A stretch of DNA of 11,446 nt, taken from Alphaproteobacteria bacterium. Its GTDB lineage: Bacteria > Pseudomonadota > Alphaproteobacteria > Rhizobiales > Xanthobacteraceae. Under the pieces are notes generated by a model that was not told where the DNA came from, did no database searches, and saw nothing but the letters and a program-made list of their open reading frames with translations. The position numbers were made by a program, and so were the translations under genes. This document shows, in pieces, positions 1 to 6,405 of the stretch; position 1 is the first letter of the stretch; each line of letters starts with the position of its first letter. The stretch lies in assembly GCA_005884465.1 (NCBI GenBank), contig VAZH01000103.1:1-11446 (forward strand). Reading direction: 5' to 3'.

Positions 1-109
1 ACGGCAATATCCGACGCAGGTAAGAAGACGGCGGCATTCTGAGAGCTTTCTTGCTGTGCCGCCCCATGCGCAAAGCCTGGCTGTTCGGGACGGCGACGAA
101 TGGCGGGAG

Positions 110-135
110 GGAACCGATTCGATTTCTAAGATGTT
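110..135 (+). promoter_or_regulatory. Possible EcfG-type (general stress response) promoter
   Basis: GGAACC at 110-115 is followed, after 16 bases, by TGTT at 132-135. The alphaproteobacterial EcfG sigma-factor consensus is GGAAC(C), then about 16-17 bases, then CGTT. The -35 half is therefore perfect and the -10 half has one mismatch (C to T). Transcription would start near 142, leaving a leader of about 65 bases before the GTG at 208. This is a match by eye to a short motif, so a chance match is possible. Confidence 0.35.
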
Positions 136-194
136 ATTCTTGGCTGCAGAATTTCACCTCGTCCTACTTTGCAGCAGGGACCTTGTAGGGGCAC

Positions 195-199
195 AGGGG
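195..199 (+). promoter_or_regulatory. Ribosome binding site deciding the GTG start at 208
   Basis: AGGGG lies eight bases before the GTG at 208. The in-frame upstream TTG at 169 has no comparable site, and the residues between it and 208 do not look like part of the fold. The GTG is therefore preferred. Confidence 0.55.
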
Positions 200-207
200 C
201 AATTGCT

Positions 208-594
208 GTGATTAAAAACGACCTCTCCGACATCTACTTAGACTACATTGCCTGCCTGAATAAGCAGGACTGGCCGAAGCTAGAAAAGTTCGTTCATGAT
301 GAAGTGTACTACAACGGTCAGCGGATCGGGATATTAGGTTATCGCGAGATGCTGGAGAGAGATTTTCATGAAATTCCGGACCTTTATTTCGACGTTCAGC
401 TGCTGATTTCCGATCCGCCATATATAGCGAGCCGGTTAGGCTTCGACTGTACGCCAAAGGGAAAGTTCCTTAGCCTCCATGTAAACGGGAAGAGAGTTTC
501 CTTTACCGAGAATGTATTCTATGAATTTCGAAGAGAAAAGATTGAGCAAGTATGGTCAGTTATAGATAAGGCAGCTATCGAAGCTCAGCTTTAG
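208..594 (+). CDS. SnoaL-like / ester cyclase (NTF2-fold) protein
   Basis: This is a 128-residue protein of the SnoaL-like polyketide/ester cyclase family, a small cone-shaped alpha+beta barrel of the NTF2 fold. I recognise the family by its pattern: an N-terminal helix with DWPKLEKFVHDEVYYNG (about residues 21-37), a GYREMLERDF helix, the IPDLYFDV strand, the SDPPYIASRL stretch, VNGKRVSFTENVFYEFR, and the closing VWSVIDK. No signal peptide or membrane segment is present, so it should be cytosolic. The substrate is unknown; many such small proteins are not cyclases. The GTG start at 208 is chosen for its AGGGG site. The gene is visibly AT-rich (105 G/C of 240 bases counted at 241-360 and 481-600, about 44%) against its GC-rich neighbours, which suggests recent acquisition. 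It converges on the flhB-like gene and stands alone. Confidence 0.85.
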   Translation: MIKNDLSDIYLDYIACLNKQDWPKLEKFVHDEVYYNGQRIGILGYREMLERDFHEIPDLYFDVQLLISDPPYIASRLGFDCTPKGKFLSLHVNGKRVSFTENVFYEFRREKIEQVWSVIDKAAIEAQL

Positions 595-737
595 TGCGAA
601 AAATTATCGCGTATCTCGTCTCCATGCGCGATTGCTCAGAAACTGTTACGGACGAACGTTGAAATCACATTAAATGTTAACGACGAACCGAAGATTTGCT
701 CAGGGCTCAAAGCGGTCTTCCACCCTGCTGGATTAAT

Positions 738-749
738 GGCTCCTGAGCC
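738..749. other. Short hairpin between convergent genes
   Basis: GGCTC and GAGCC flank two bases, giving a 4- to 5-bp stem just downstream of, and touching, the stop codon of the FlhB-like gene. There is no clear T-run on either side, so a role as a terminator for the convergent pair is weak. Confidence 0.15.
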
Positions 750-1015
750 TAGCGAATTCGTCCCGACAGCCGCAACACGAAGACCAGCACTTCGGCGACC
801 GCCTTGTAAAGCTCCGGCGGAATTTCATCGCCGAGTTCGACCTTGGAGAGTGCGCCTGCCAGCACGTCGTTCTCCTCGATCGGAATATCGTGGGCTTTGG
901 CGAGCTCGATGATCTTCTCACCGATGCTTCCCCTGCCCTTGGCAACAACTCGTGGCGCGCCTTTCTTGTCGTAATGCAGCGCGACCGCGAGCTGGCTTCG
1001 TGTCTCCACGCTCAT
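749..1015 (-). CDS. flhX: Stand-alone FlhB C-terminal domain protein (FlhX/YlqH type)
   Basis: This 88-residue protein corresponds to the cytoplasmic C-terminal domain of FlhB/YscU, the export-gate component that switches type III secretion from hook to filament substrates. Matching features are [18 protein letters not shown] (10-27), [15 protein letters not shown] (35-49), LAGAL (52-56), and [22 protein letters not shown] (62-83). The four transmembrane helices of full-length FlhB are absent. Where FlhB has the self-cleaving NPTH, this protein has T5-R6-S7-Q8, so it begins almost exactly at the cleavage point and should not self-cleave. It resembles FlhX of Helicobacter and YlqH of Bacillus. 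Its ATG overlaps the stop of the upstream FliK-like gene as ATGA, which indicates translational coupling. FliK binds FlhB-C in the known system, so the pair probably acts together. The role in this organism is inferred. Confidence 0.85.
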   Translation of the reverse strand: MSVETRSQLAVALHYDKKGAPRVVAKGRGSIGEKIIELAKAHDIPIEENDVLAGALSKVELGDEIPPELYKAVAEVLVFVLRLSGRIR

Positions 1016-2760
1016 AGCGCGCGATTGAGAAAATGTCCGGCAGGCGCCGGCGCAGATTGTGGGGGCGCACCATCCCGGATCACGATGTCGCCGGGCTGAA
1101 GCTCGGCCTCGCTCAGCGCCTGGCTGAGGCGGCTTACGCCGGCGCGCAACTGCGCCGCGGTCACGGGGCGTTCCGCCCAGATTCGCACCGACGTTCGCTC
1201 GCCGCTGAGCGATACCAGCGCATGGACCGGACCGGCAGGCTCGATGTCGAGCGAGAACCGCGCCCGCCAAACCCGTTTTGTCGCCTCGACTTCACTGCCG
1301 CCGCCGTGGCGCGAAACTTCGAATTGCGCGATCGCGGTTCCCTGCACCGTCGCGAACGGGATTTCGAAATTCCATCGTGGCGCAGTTGGATCGAGACGTG
1401 CGCTGGCAATATCGACATGGTCCGGCAGCGACGCCACCTGCAACAATGTCTGGCGTGCAATCGCGGCGTCGGTGTCGCTGAGCAGGTGGTGCGCAATTGT
1501 TGGGACCGGCGCACCCGGTGCGATCGATGGCGAGGCAACTGGTTGCACCGAGGGCAGCGCCCCGCGAAACGGCGGAGGTGGCGTGTTGGTATGGACAGTT
1601 ACGTCGTCGTTGCGTTCGCCTTTCAGTGTAGCCGTTGTCGATGACGCGTTACCGTTTTCCGGCGGACTTTCCGGCAGCACCTCCTGCAGCAGGGTGAAGA
1701 CAGCACCGGTTGTCGCGGCACGTGGCCTGGTAATGTCAGGCGTTTCAGGGAGCACGATGCGGACGGTGCTGCCCAGTTCCAAAGTGTCATCTGCAACCGG
1801 CACGCGCGCCTGTGGCAGAAGAATTTCCTGCACGTCGATTTCGGGAGAGGATGGGGCAAGCGTTGGTGCCGCCGAAGCATGCGGCGGAGCTGCTGCTTCA
1901 GCAGCCGACGTCTCAGGAGCCGCCGGCAAGACCGGCTGCGGCGCGACCGCCCCCGACGTGGCATCCACGGTGGGATTGACGGCGGCCCCAGGCAAAACCG
2001 GCTGCTGCGCGGCCGGCGCGGACGCGGCAGGGATCCCGGCAGCTTCGGTTGCGCCGAGCGACGACAATAGCGTCTGACGAAGCACGATCAGCGCGGCCTT
2101 GAGATCGGGCATGCCGGCTGGGGACGAAACAGCTCCCGACGCCAGCGAAGCCTCCAGGAAAAGTCCGGATTTTTGAAAGGCATTTTTGACGTCGCTGCCG
2201 CTCAGGTTTTGATCGAGGCTGGTGCGCTGCGCCAGCACTTGCATCACGGCCTGCTGCAGTTTCGGCGGCAGCGCATTCGACGCAGCCACGGCGTCCAGAT
2301 TTGTAAACAGCGGCGCAAGACTCTCCTGCTGCGTGGCCGCGCTCTCGGCCGCCGCCGCGACCGCCACTCGCTCGAGCGGCGTCAGCTCATTTCTTGAAGG
2401 CTGATTTATTGCCGGCGCCGCACCAACCGGCGGGGTCGTCGCGACATCGACAATCGTATCCGGCGCCAGCGTTACGGCATCAGCGGACGCGACGGCCTTG
2501 GCCCCGGACTCCTGCCCCACGACCGCGAGCCTGATACCATCCGGTGTCTGGGATACCGCAAGCTGCAAAGCTTGCCCGACCTGAAGCGGAATTTCCGAGA
2601 AAACCTCGATCGAAAGACCTGAAATCGCGATCCGCACCAGATCGTCAGAGAGAAGCCTGAGCACCTCGGCGTCGATCACCGTCCCCGGCTTCAGCACCAG
2701 ATCGGGCGCCGCGCCCTGGGCGGCGATCACGGGAAAGATCGGATTGATGGAGATCGACAT
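1012..2760 (-). CDS. FliK-like protein with flagellar hook-length control (Flg_hook) domain
   Basis: The protein has 582 residues in three parts. Residues about 22-83 form a small beta-rich segment ([13 protein letters not shown], then [26 protein letters not shown]). Residues about 85-455 are a low-complexity Ala/Pro/Ser/Gln-rich linker. Residues about 462-565 match the Flg_hook domain of FliK: RWNFEIPF, a beta stretch ending [19 protein letters not shown], then a helix [23 protein letters not shown]. FliK measures hook length and signals FlhB-C to change export substrate. Here the following gene is a separate FlhB-C domain overlapping by ATGA, and no other flagellar gene is nearby. It may be the paralogous YlqG-like member rather than the true hook-length ruler. 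There is no signal peptide. The ATG at 2760 gives a sensible N-terminus ([16 protein letters not shown]), though its ribosome site is weak. Confidence 0.8.
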   Translation of the reverse strand: MSISINPIFPVIAAQGAAPDLVLKPGTVIDAEVLRLLSDDLVRIAISGLSIEVFSEIPLQVGQALQLAVSQTPDGIRLAVVGQESGAKAVASADAVTLAPDTIVDVATTPPVGAAPAINQPSRNELTPLERVAVAAAAESAATQQESLAPLFTNLDAVAASNALPPKLQQAVMQVLAQRTSLDQNLSGSDVKNAFQKSGLFLEASLASGAVSSPAGMPDLKAALIVLRQTLLSSLGATEAAGIPAASAPAAQQPVLPGAAVNPTVDATSGAVAPQPVLPAAPETSAAEAAAPPHASAAPTLAPSSPEIDVQEILLPQARVPVADDTLELGSTVRIVLPETPDITRPRAATTGAVFTLLQEVLPESPPENGNASSTTATLKGERNDDVTVHTNTPPPPFRGALPSVQPVASPSIAPGAPVPTIAHHLLSDTDAAIARQTLLQVASLPDHVDIASARLDPTAPRWNFEIPFATVQGTAIAQFEVSRHGGGSEVEATKRVWRARFSLDIEPAGPVHALVSLSGERTSVRIWAERPVTAAQLRAGVSRLSQALSEAELQPGDIVIRDGAPPQSAPAPAGHFLNRAL

Positions 2761-2837
2761 TTTGAGGTCTCGGCTCGGCCAGCAAAGCTAGCCCAGCGTC
2801 GTAAACCCCCCGTTAATCCTGCCATGCGGTAATTGAT

Positions 2838-2859
2838 CTTTCATCGCTTGCGATCAAAG
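2838..2859. promoter_or_regulatory. 22-bp near-perfect dyad in a divergent intergenic region
   Basis: CTTTCATCGC, TT, GCGATCAAAG: nine of ten positions pair across a two-base centre, and the inner five pairs are perfect. It lies between the start of the FliK-like gene (2760) and the start of the secreted protein gene (2922). That is where an operator for either gene would sit. The two-base centre disfavours an RNA hairpin and favours a binding site for a dimeric regulator. The regulator is unknown. Confidence 0.35.
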
Positions 2860-2921
2860 TGTCCTCGGCAACTGTATCCGGCTTCGAGGGCAAATTGTCG
2901 AAGATAAATTCCGAAAATGGC

Positions 2922-3377
2922 ATGATTCAAATGTGGCTGAGGATCGCGTTGTCCTGCGGTCTGCTTGTCATTGCCTCGAATCCATCCGCCACTTTGGCTC
3001 AATCACGTGATATCGATGCAGGTATTGGCAACATCAGAATGGCATTTCTGTCCGCGCCGCGGGATGAGGCGACGCGACCCTCAGAAGAAATTCCTCGCGC
3101 CGTGCCGCAACTGGACAATGGAAACTTTGACGGAGCATGGATCTTCACCAGCGCCGGTTGTCCGTATACCGGCTCGTTGCCTGCGATGATTGCCAGCGGA
3201 AGGATTCTGATTCGGGGCGGCAGCGGTCAGGTCGATCCGGATGGCACATTGCGTTCGGTCGGAGCCGGCAATGGCATGACCCTCACCGCAGCCGGACGAT
3301 TGTCGGGAAACACTGGCGCCGGAACGTTCATCCGGTCCGACGGCTGCGTCGGCAGTTGGATCGCGATCAAGCGGTAG
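2922..3377 (+). CDS. Small secreted protein with one cysteine pair, hypothetical
   Basis: This 151-residue exported protein has no function I can name. The ATG at 2922 is chosen because it places a signal peptide directly at the N-terminus (MIQMWLRIALSCGLLVIASN, likely cut after ATLA at residue 26). A GTG at 2859 is also in frame but would bury the signal peptide and overlap a dyad; ATG 2931 is possible too. No start has a strong ribosome site. The mature part ends in a beta-rich module, residues about 68-151: NFDGAWIFTSAGCPY, ASGRILIRGG, GQVDPDGTLRSVG, AAGRLSGNTGAGTFIRSDGCVGSWIAIKR-like pattern. I recognise this FDG.W ... GC ... GxLxGNxGxGxF ... C.GxW type from many small Bradyrhizobium secreted proteins. 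Cys80 and Cys142 could form a disulfide in the periplasm. Its end overlaps the 3' end of the ATP12 gene by 11 bases. Confidence 0.7.
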   Translation: MIQMWLRIALSCGLLVIASNPSATLAQSRDIDAGIGNIRMAFLSAPRDEATRPSEEIPRAVPQLDNGNFDGAWIFTSAGCPYTGSLPAMIASGRILIRGGSGQVDPDGTLRSVGAGNGMTLTAAGRLSGNTGAGTFIRSDGCVGSWIAIKR

Positions 3378-4140
3378 ATTTGAGAATGGTTGCGGCAGCC
3401 CGGAAATCGACAAGCCGTGCCGCGCGGCGCGCGGCAACCTCTTCATCCCTGCCCCATTGTTCGACGTTCCAGTCCTCGTCGACGTGAGCTGCCGCCCAGG
3501 CCTGATCCTGATCGATGACGCCACGCATCAGCGCCAGCGCGAGCAGCGCCGAGCCGGACAACGTCGTGACCACGTGCAGGGCCGCAATCGACCATGGGTC
3601 AGTGGGTAGTGCCGCGCGGGCAGCTGCTATCGCAGAATCGGGCTGGCGGACATGCACGATGCCTTCGGCCAGAATAAAATGGGCGCCGAGCGCATCCGCC
3701 GCCCAAAACACGATGGGATCCCAATGCGCGGCTTCCCGGGCAACCAGCGCCTCCGGATGGCCGGCGCGATAGAACAAGAGATCGGAGCCGAAATATTTCG
3801 CGACGTCGTCGGTGACGGCTTCGACCCGGTCGACCACGGCGTCGGTGACGCTGTTTGCAAATCGGGTCAGCGGCATCGTCAGCGGATCGATGGTCTCCTG
3901 CTGCGCATCCCATTCTGCAACGATGCCATCGGCGATCTCCCGATTCGGCGCAACCAAAGGACGGCCGGAAGGCGTGCGGACCGGCTTGTCGTCGAGCGTG
4001 ATGGCAAAGCCATCCGGCGCCTCGGCCACGCCGGCATGGGCGTAAAAGCGCCGGCGGCGCGGCGCGCGCGTCGTACGCCGCACCGCCTCCTCCGGATCGT
4101 GCGGAGATTTTCCGGCCACATCATCGAACGATTCGCGCAT
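3367..4140 (-). CDS. ATP12 family F1F0-ATP synthase assembly chaperone
   Basis: This 257-residue homologue of mitochondrial Atp12 is an assembly factor that binds the F1 alpha subunit until it joins beta in the F1 hexamer; it acts in the cytoplasm. Features in order are RRRRFYAHAGVAEAPDGFAITLDDKPVRTPSGR-type N-terminal domain (about 28-60), DPLTMPLTRFAN (85-96), SDLLFYRA (119-126), HWDP (139-142), LSGSALLALAL (194-204), and the C-terminal signature VDEDWNVEQWGRDEE (220-234). Length and motifs are complete. Start: an ATG at 4164 adds eight residues (MDRRGKTR), but the ATG at 4140 gives MRESFDDVAGKSP. That agrees with the MRE-type N-termini I remember for related proteins, and it has GCGGAAAA upstream. 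The gene is divergent from the DUF3828-like gene and converges with the secreted protein gene, overlapping it by 11 bases. Confidence 0.9.
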   Translation of the reverse strand: MRESFDDVAGKSPHDPEEAVRRTTRAPRRRRFYAHAGVAEAPDGFAITLDDKPVRTPSGRPLVAPNREIADGIVAEWDAQQETIDPLTMPLTRFANSVTDAVVDRVEAVTDDVAKYFGSDLLFYRAGHPEALVAREAAHWDPIVFWAADALGAHFILAEGIVHVRQPDSAIAAARAALPTDPWSIAALHVVTTLSGSALLALALMRGVIDQDQAWAAAHVDEDWNVEQWGRDEEVAARRAARLVDFRAAATILKSTA

Positions 4141-4160
4141 CCGGGTTTTTCCGCGTCTAT

Positions 4161-4180
4161 CCATCAGTGCTCATTGATGG
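4161..4180. promoter_or_regulatory. Dyad CCATCA-N8-TGATGG between divergent genes
   Basis: Perfect 6-bp arms (4161-4166 and 4175-4180) with an eight-base spacer lie in the 83-base gap between ATP12 and the DUF3828-like gene. Just downstream on the plus strand, TATGAT at 4189-4194 matches five of six bases of a -10 element and would give a leader of about 23 bases. No good -35 is visible. The dyad would sit where a regulator could control the plus-strand gene. Confidence 0.25.
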
Positions 4181-4223
4181 GCCAAGAATATGATAAGGCT
4201 GCGCGCAAATAAAGCGAGCCGCG

Positions 4224-4676
4224 ATGGCAAAGATAGTTGGAACGATTCTGGTTTTTGCGATTGCCGTGCTCGAAACCTCGGCCGCAGCGGCCGGATTCCG
4301 CTCGCCGGAATCCCTGGTCAGAAATGTCTACGCCCACTACGGCGACGGTTCGTCCGATCTCTCCAACGGGCTACCGCATGACACTGCCACAGCGCGCCAG
4401 TTCTTTGATCCGAGTTTGCGGGCCGCATGGATTTCACTGAAGAACAAGCCCTACGATTTCTTTGTCCAGAGCACGACATGGAAGCTTGGCGCCATCTCGA
4501 TTGCTATCCTTCGCAAGCAATTCGACAAGACCTATGTCGCCGTCGCCTTTGACAATAATGGCCGGGCGGTCACGCTGAATTTTATCGTCGTCAATGGTCC
4601 CGACGGCTGGGTGATCGCGGACGTCGAGAGCCCGCATGATTCATTGCGTCTGTTTCTCAGCCACTATCGAAACTAA
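4224..4676 (+). CDS. DUF3828-like exported NTF2-type protein, hypothetical
   Basis: This is a 150-residue protein with a signal peptide (MAKIVGTILVFAIAVLETSAAAA, likely cut near residue 23). The mature part follows the DUF3828/NTF2-like pattern: SPESLVRNVYAHYGDG near the N-terminus (28-42), a FFDPSLRAAW helix (60-69), a long beta region with TTWKLGAISIAILRKQFDKTYVAVAFD (84-110) and VTLNFIVVNGPDGWVIADVESPHDSLRLFL (116-145). Proteins of this type are periplasmic and of unknown function; the fold often binds small ligands. The family call rests on pattern memory and is moderately sure, while secretion is clearer. AAGCGAG lies seven bases before the ATG. The gene is transcribed away from ATP12 and converges with the proline-rich small protein, with only 12 bases between the two 3' ends. 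Confidence 0.7.
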   Translation: MAKIVGTILVFAIAVLETSAAAAGFRSPESLVRNVYAHYGDGSSDLSNGLPHDTATARQFFDPSLRAAWISLKNKPYDFFVQSTTWKLGAISIAILRKQFDKTYVAVAFDNNGRAVTLNFIVVNGPDGWVIADVESPHDSLRLFLSHYRN

Positions 4677-4684
4677 AGCGAGCT

Positions 4685-4699
4685 CCAATCATTGATTGG
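4685..4699. other. 15-bp perfect dyad at a convergent gene junction
   Basis: CCAATCA, T, TGATTGG is a perfect 7-bp dyad around one base. It covers the stop codon of the minus-strand small protein gene (4689) and lies just past the end of the plus-strand gene (4676). No T-run follows on either strand, so it is a poor intrinsic terminator. It could still be a bidirectional hairpin or a protein site. Confidence 0.25.
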
Positions 4700-4988
4700 C
4701 GCAGGCGCGTGAATAGGCCGCGCGCGCGCTCGGGCCAAGCCCGTTGGCGGCGGCTTCATCGAGACAGGTTGTGATCCGGTCGCTGAAAGACGGCTGCGGC
4801 GCCGGCGCATAGTTCTGCGTTATCGGCGCGTCCATCTGCGGGATCACCGGCGCCTCGATCCTGGGCGGTGGCGGCAGTGGCGGCAGCGGCGGGTTGAGTT
4901 GCGAACTGCCGGGCGGAATGAATTGCGCCGAGGCCGTGCCAGGCGCGAGCAGCGCGCAAGCAAGGCAAATGACGATCAAAATCCTCAT
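4689..4988 (-). CDS. Small proline-rich secreted protein, hypothetical
   Basis: This is a 99-residue protein. A clear signal peptide (MRILIVICLACALLAPGTASA, cut before QF at residue 22) decides the ATG at 4988 over the ATG at 5042. A proline-rich stretch follows (about 25-44, with PPLPPLPPPP). The C-terminal segment from about residue 67, SFSDRITTCLDEAAANGLG, then RAAYSRACANQ, contains Cys75 and Cys96, which could form a disulfide. I recall the same C-terminal signature in small secreted proteins of Bradyrhizobium with no assigned function. The proline stretch may serve as a spacer at the cell surface or in the periplasm. It lies 73 bases downstream of the amidohydrolase on the same strand and may share its transcript. 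No obvious ribosome site is seen. Confidence 0.7.
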   Translation of the reverse strand: MRILIVICLACALLAPGTASAQFIPPGSSQLNPPLPPLPPPPRIEAPVIPQMDAPITQNYAPAPQPSFSDRITTCLDEAAANGLGPSARAAYSRACANQ

Positions 4989-5061
4989 GACGAATATGTC
5001 GCGACCGCCACGGCCGATCGCAAGGAGTACCGCAGGTAACATCCCGTTGAGGAATAGCTAT

Positions 5062-6318
5062 TCAAGGCTTCTGATAGATGATCTGGCCCGCGCGGATCGT
5101 GTAGGCAACTTTGGCGAGGTTGCGAACGTCGGCCATGGGATCGCCATCAAGGACCACAAGATCTCCATCAAATCCCCGTTCGACCCTGCCCTTCTTCGCG
5201 GCCTTGAAATACTGCGCCGGGTTGGTCGTGAGGGTCGCGAGCACCTGCCGTTCCGAAAGCGCGCGGTGCATCAGTTCATATTCGAGCGTGGTGTCGTAGA
5301 CCTTGGTAAAGCCGATATCGGTCCCGAACAGAACGACGCCGCCATTCTCCGCAAATTGCCTGAGCTGATTGACGGTTACGGCGGTTATTTGGGCCGTTAC
5401 GCCGGGATCGAGAACGACGGTTGTAAAAAGCGAGAGCGTCGGAATCAAAGCGGTCCCTTGCGATTTGAACCGCGCGAGTTGCTCGGAGGTATATTGAGTA
5501 TATCCCGGGCCCGGAGCGGTGTGTGCCATCACGTCCACGCCGGCCGCGATCACCGTGTCCACGCCGGTCTTGTTCTGCGGATGGGCGAAGACCGGTTTTC
5601 CTTGCGCATGCGCCACATCGACCGCGGCCTTGGCGACCGCAACATCCATGTTCACCACCGGCTTGTCTTCGCCCTTGAAGGAACCGGTAAAGAGTTTTAT
5701 GCCGTCCAGCCCCATGCCCAGATAAGACCGCGCCAATTGCGCGGACACATCCGGGTCGGCGATCTCGGGCAGCTTCAGTTCGGCAGGGAGATAGGCGGGA
5801 TGACCGTCCTTGGGAAAGATGCTGCCGAGCAGGAAAATGTTGGGACCGAGCACTTCGCCGGCATTGACGCGGCGGCGCAGCGGCAGCGCGTCGGCCGGGT
5901 TGGAGCCCAAATCCCACACGGTGGTGAAACCCCACCGCGTCAGCATCTCCTGCATGTGCGCGGTGAGCGGCGCCGCCGGCCCATTCGCCGCGCTCTTCCA
6001 CACAGCTTCCGTGAAATGGACGTGACTGTTCCAGAAGCCGGCAACAACCGTCTTTCCGGCACAATCGATCACGCGCGCATCTGGCGGGATTTGAACGTCG
6101 CTTGCGCTGCCGACCGCGCTGATGGCGCCACCGGAAACGACAACAACCGCATCCGGCAGCGGCGCGGCGTCGGGCGAGGCGTACACGCTGCCTCCCCGCA
6201 GAACCAGCGTCTGCGCGCTTGCTGCGGTACCCGAGGCAACGGCCGAACCAAGCAGGCCAAGGGATAGCGCGGCGCGGAGCCAATTGCCGGACAAACGTAA
6301 AACTTTGCGGTTTTCCAT
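5062..6318 (-). CDS. Exported metal-dependent amidohydrolase
   Basis: This is a 418-residue member of the amidohydrolase superfamily (TIM barrel, imidazolonepropionase/prolidase-like branch) that hydrolyses C-N or related bonds with bound metal. Predicted ligands are visible in order: H99 and H101 (NSHVHF), K208 (DGIKLF, a candidate carboxylated lysine), H246 (PVFAHPQN), H266 (DVMAHT) and D334 (LFGTDIG). The N-terminal beta-sandwich (VLRGGSVYASPD, then PDAVVVVSGGAISAVG) and the closing GFDGDLVVLDGDP (382-394) are typical. A signal peptide ends at ASA, about residue 35, so the enzyme should be periplasmic. The ATG at 6318 is chosen over an upstream TTG at 6351; GGGG lies eight bases before it. 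The substrate cannot be told from sequence. Dipeptides, hydantoins and lactones are all known in the superfamily. Confidence 0.85.
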   Translation of the reverse strand: MENRKVLRLSGNWLRAALSLGLLGSAVASGTAASAQTLVLRGGSVYASPDAAPLPDAVVVVSGGAISAVGSASDVQIPPDARVIDCAGKTVVAGFWNSHVHFTEAVWKSAANGPAAPLTAHMQEMLTRWGFTTVWDLGSNPADALPLRRRVNAGEVLGPNIFLLGSIFPKDGHPAYLPAELKLPEIADPDVSAQLARSYLGMGLDGIKLFTGSFKGEDKPVVNMDVAVAKAAVDVAHAQGKPVFAHPQNKTGVDTVIAAGVDVMAHTAPGPGYTQYTSEQLARFKSQGTALIPTLSLFTTVVLDPGVTAQITAVTVNQLRQFAENGGVVLFGTDIGFTKVYDTTLEYELMHRALSERQVLATLTTNPAQYFKAAKKGRVERGFDGDLVVLDGDPMADVRNLAKVAYTIRAGQIIYQKP

Positions 6319-6340
6319 AAAACGCCCCGATGCTGAGAAG

Positions 6341-6352
6341 GTTGGTCCCAAC
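6341..6352. promoter_or_regulatory. Small dyad upstream of the amidohydrolase
   Basis: GTTGG-TC-CCAAC is a perfect 5-bp dyad lying 22-33 bases before the amidohydrolase ATG, a position suited to a repressor site. It is short and could be chance. Confidence 0.2.
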
Positions 6353-6405
6353 GATAACCTGACGATGTGATCCCGCCTTGATGACTCTTGCTCACCGAGG
6401 CGATT

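Noticed and set aside
1..42. A short plus-strand frame reading TAISDAGKKTAAF then stop at the left edge, possibly the end of a gene
   Set aside because: Thirteen codons are too few to identify anything. The inverted repeat GGCGGCA (30-36) / TGCCGCC (57-63) after it has a 20-base loop and no T-run, so it is not a convincing terminator.
1..67. A minus-strand frame starting at ATG 67 and running off the left edge
   Set aside because: It has no ribosome site and no recognisable residues, and it is only 22 codons long within the window.
1244..2077. A long open frame on the plus strand antisense to the FliK-like gene
   Set aside because: High G+C leaves the antisense strand open. The protein is low-complexity with no domain, while the opposite strand has a clear FliK-type C-terminal domain.
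4894..6267. A 457-codon plus-strand open frame antisense to the amidohydrolase
   Set aside because: It is a mirror frame of a gene with complete metal-ligand motifs. It has Arg/His/Gly-rich antisense composition and no ribosome site.
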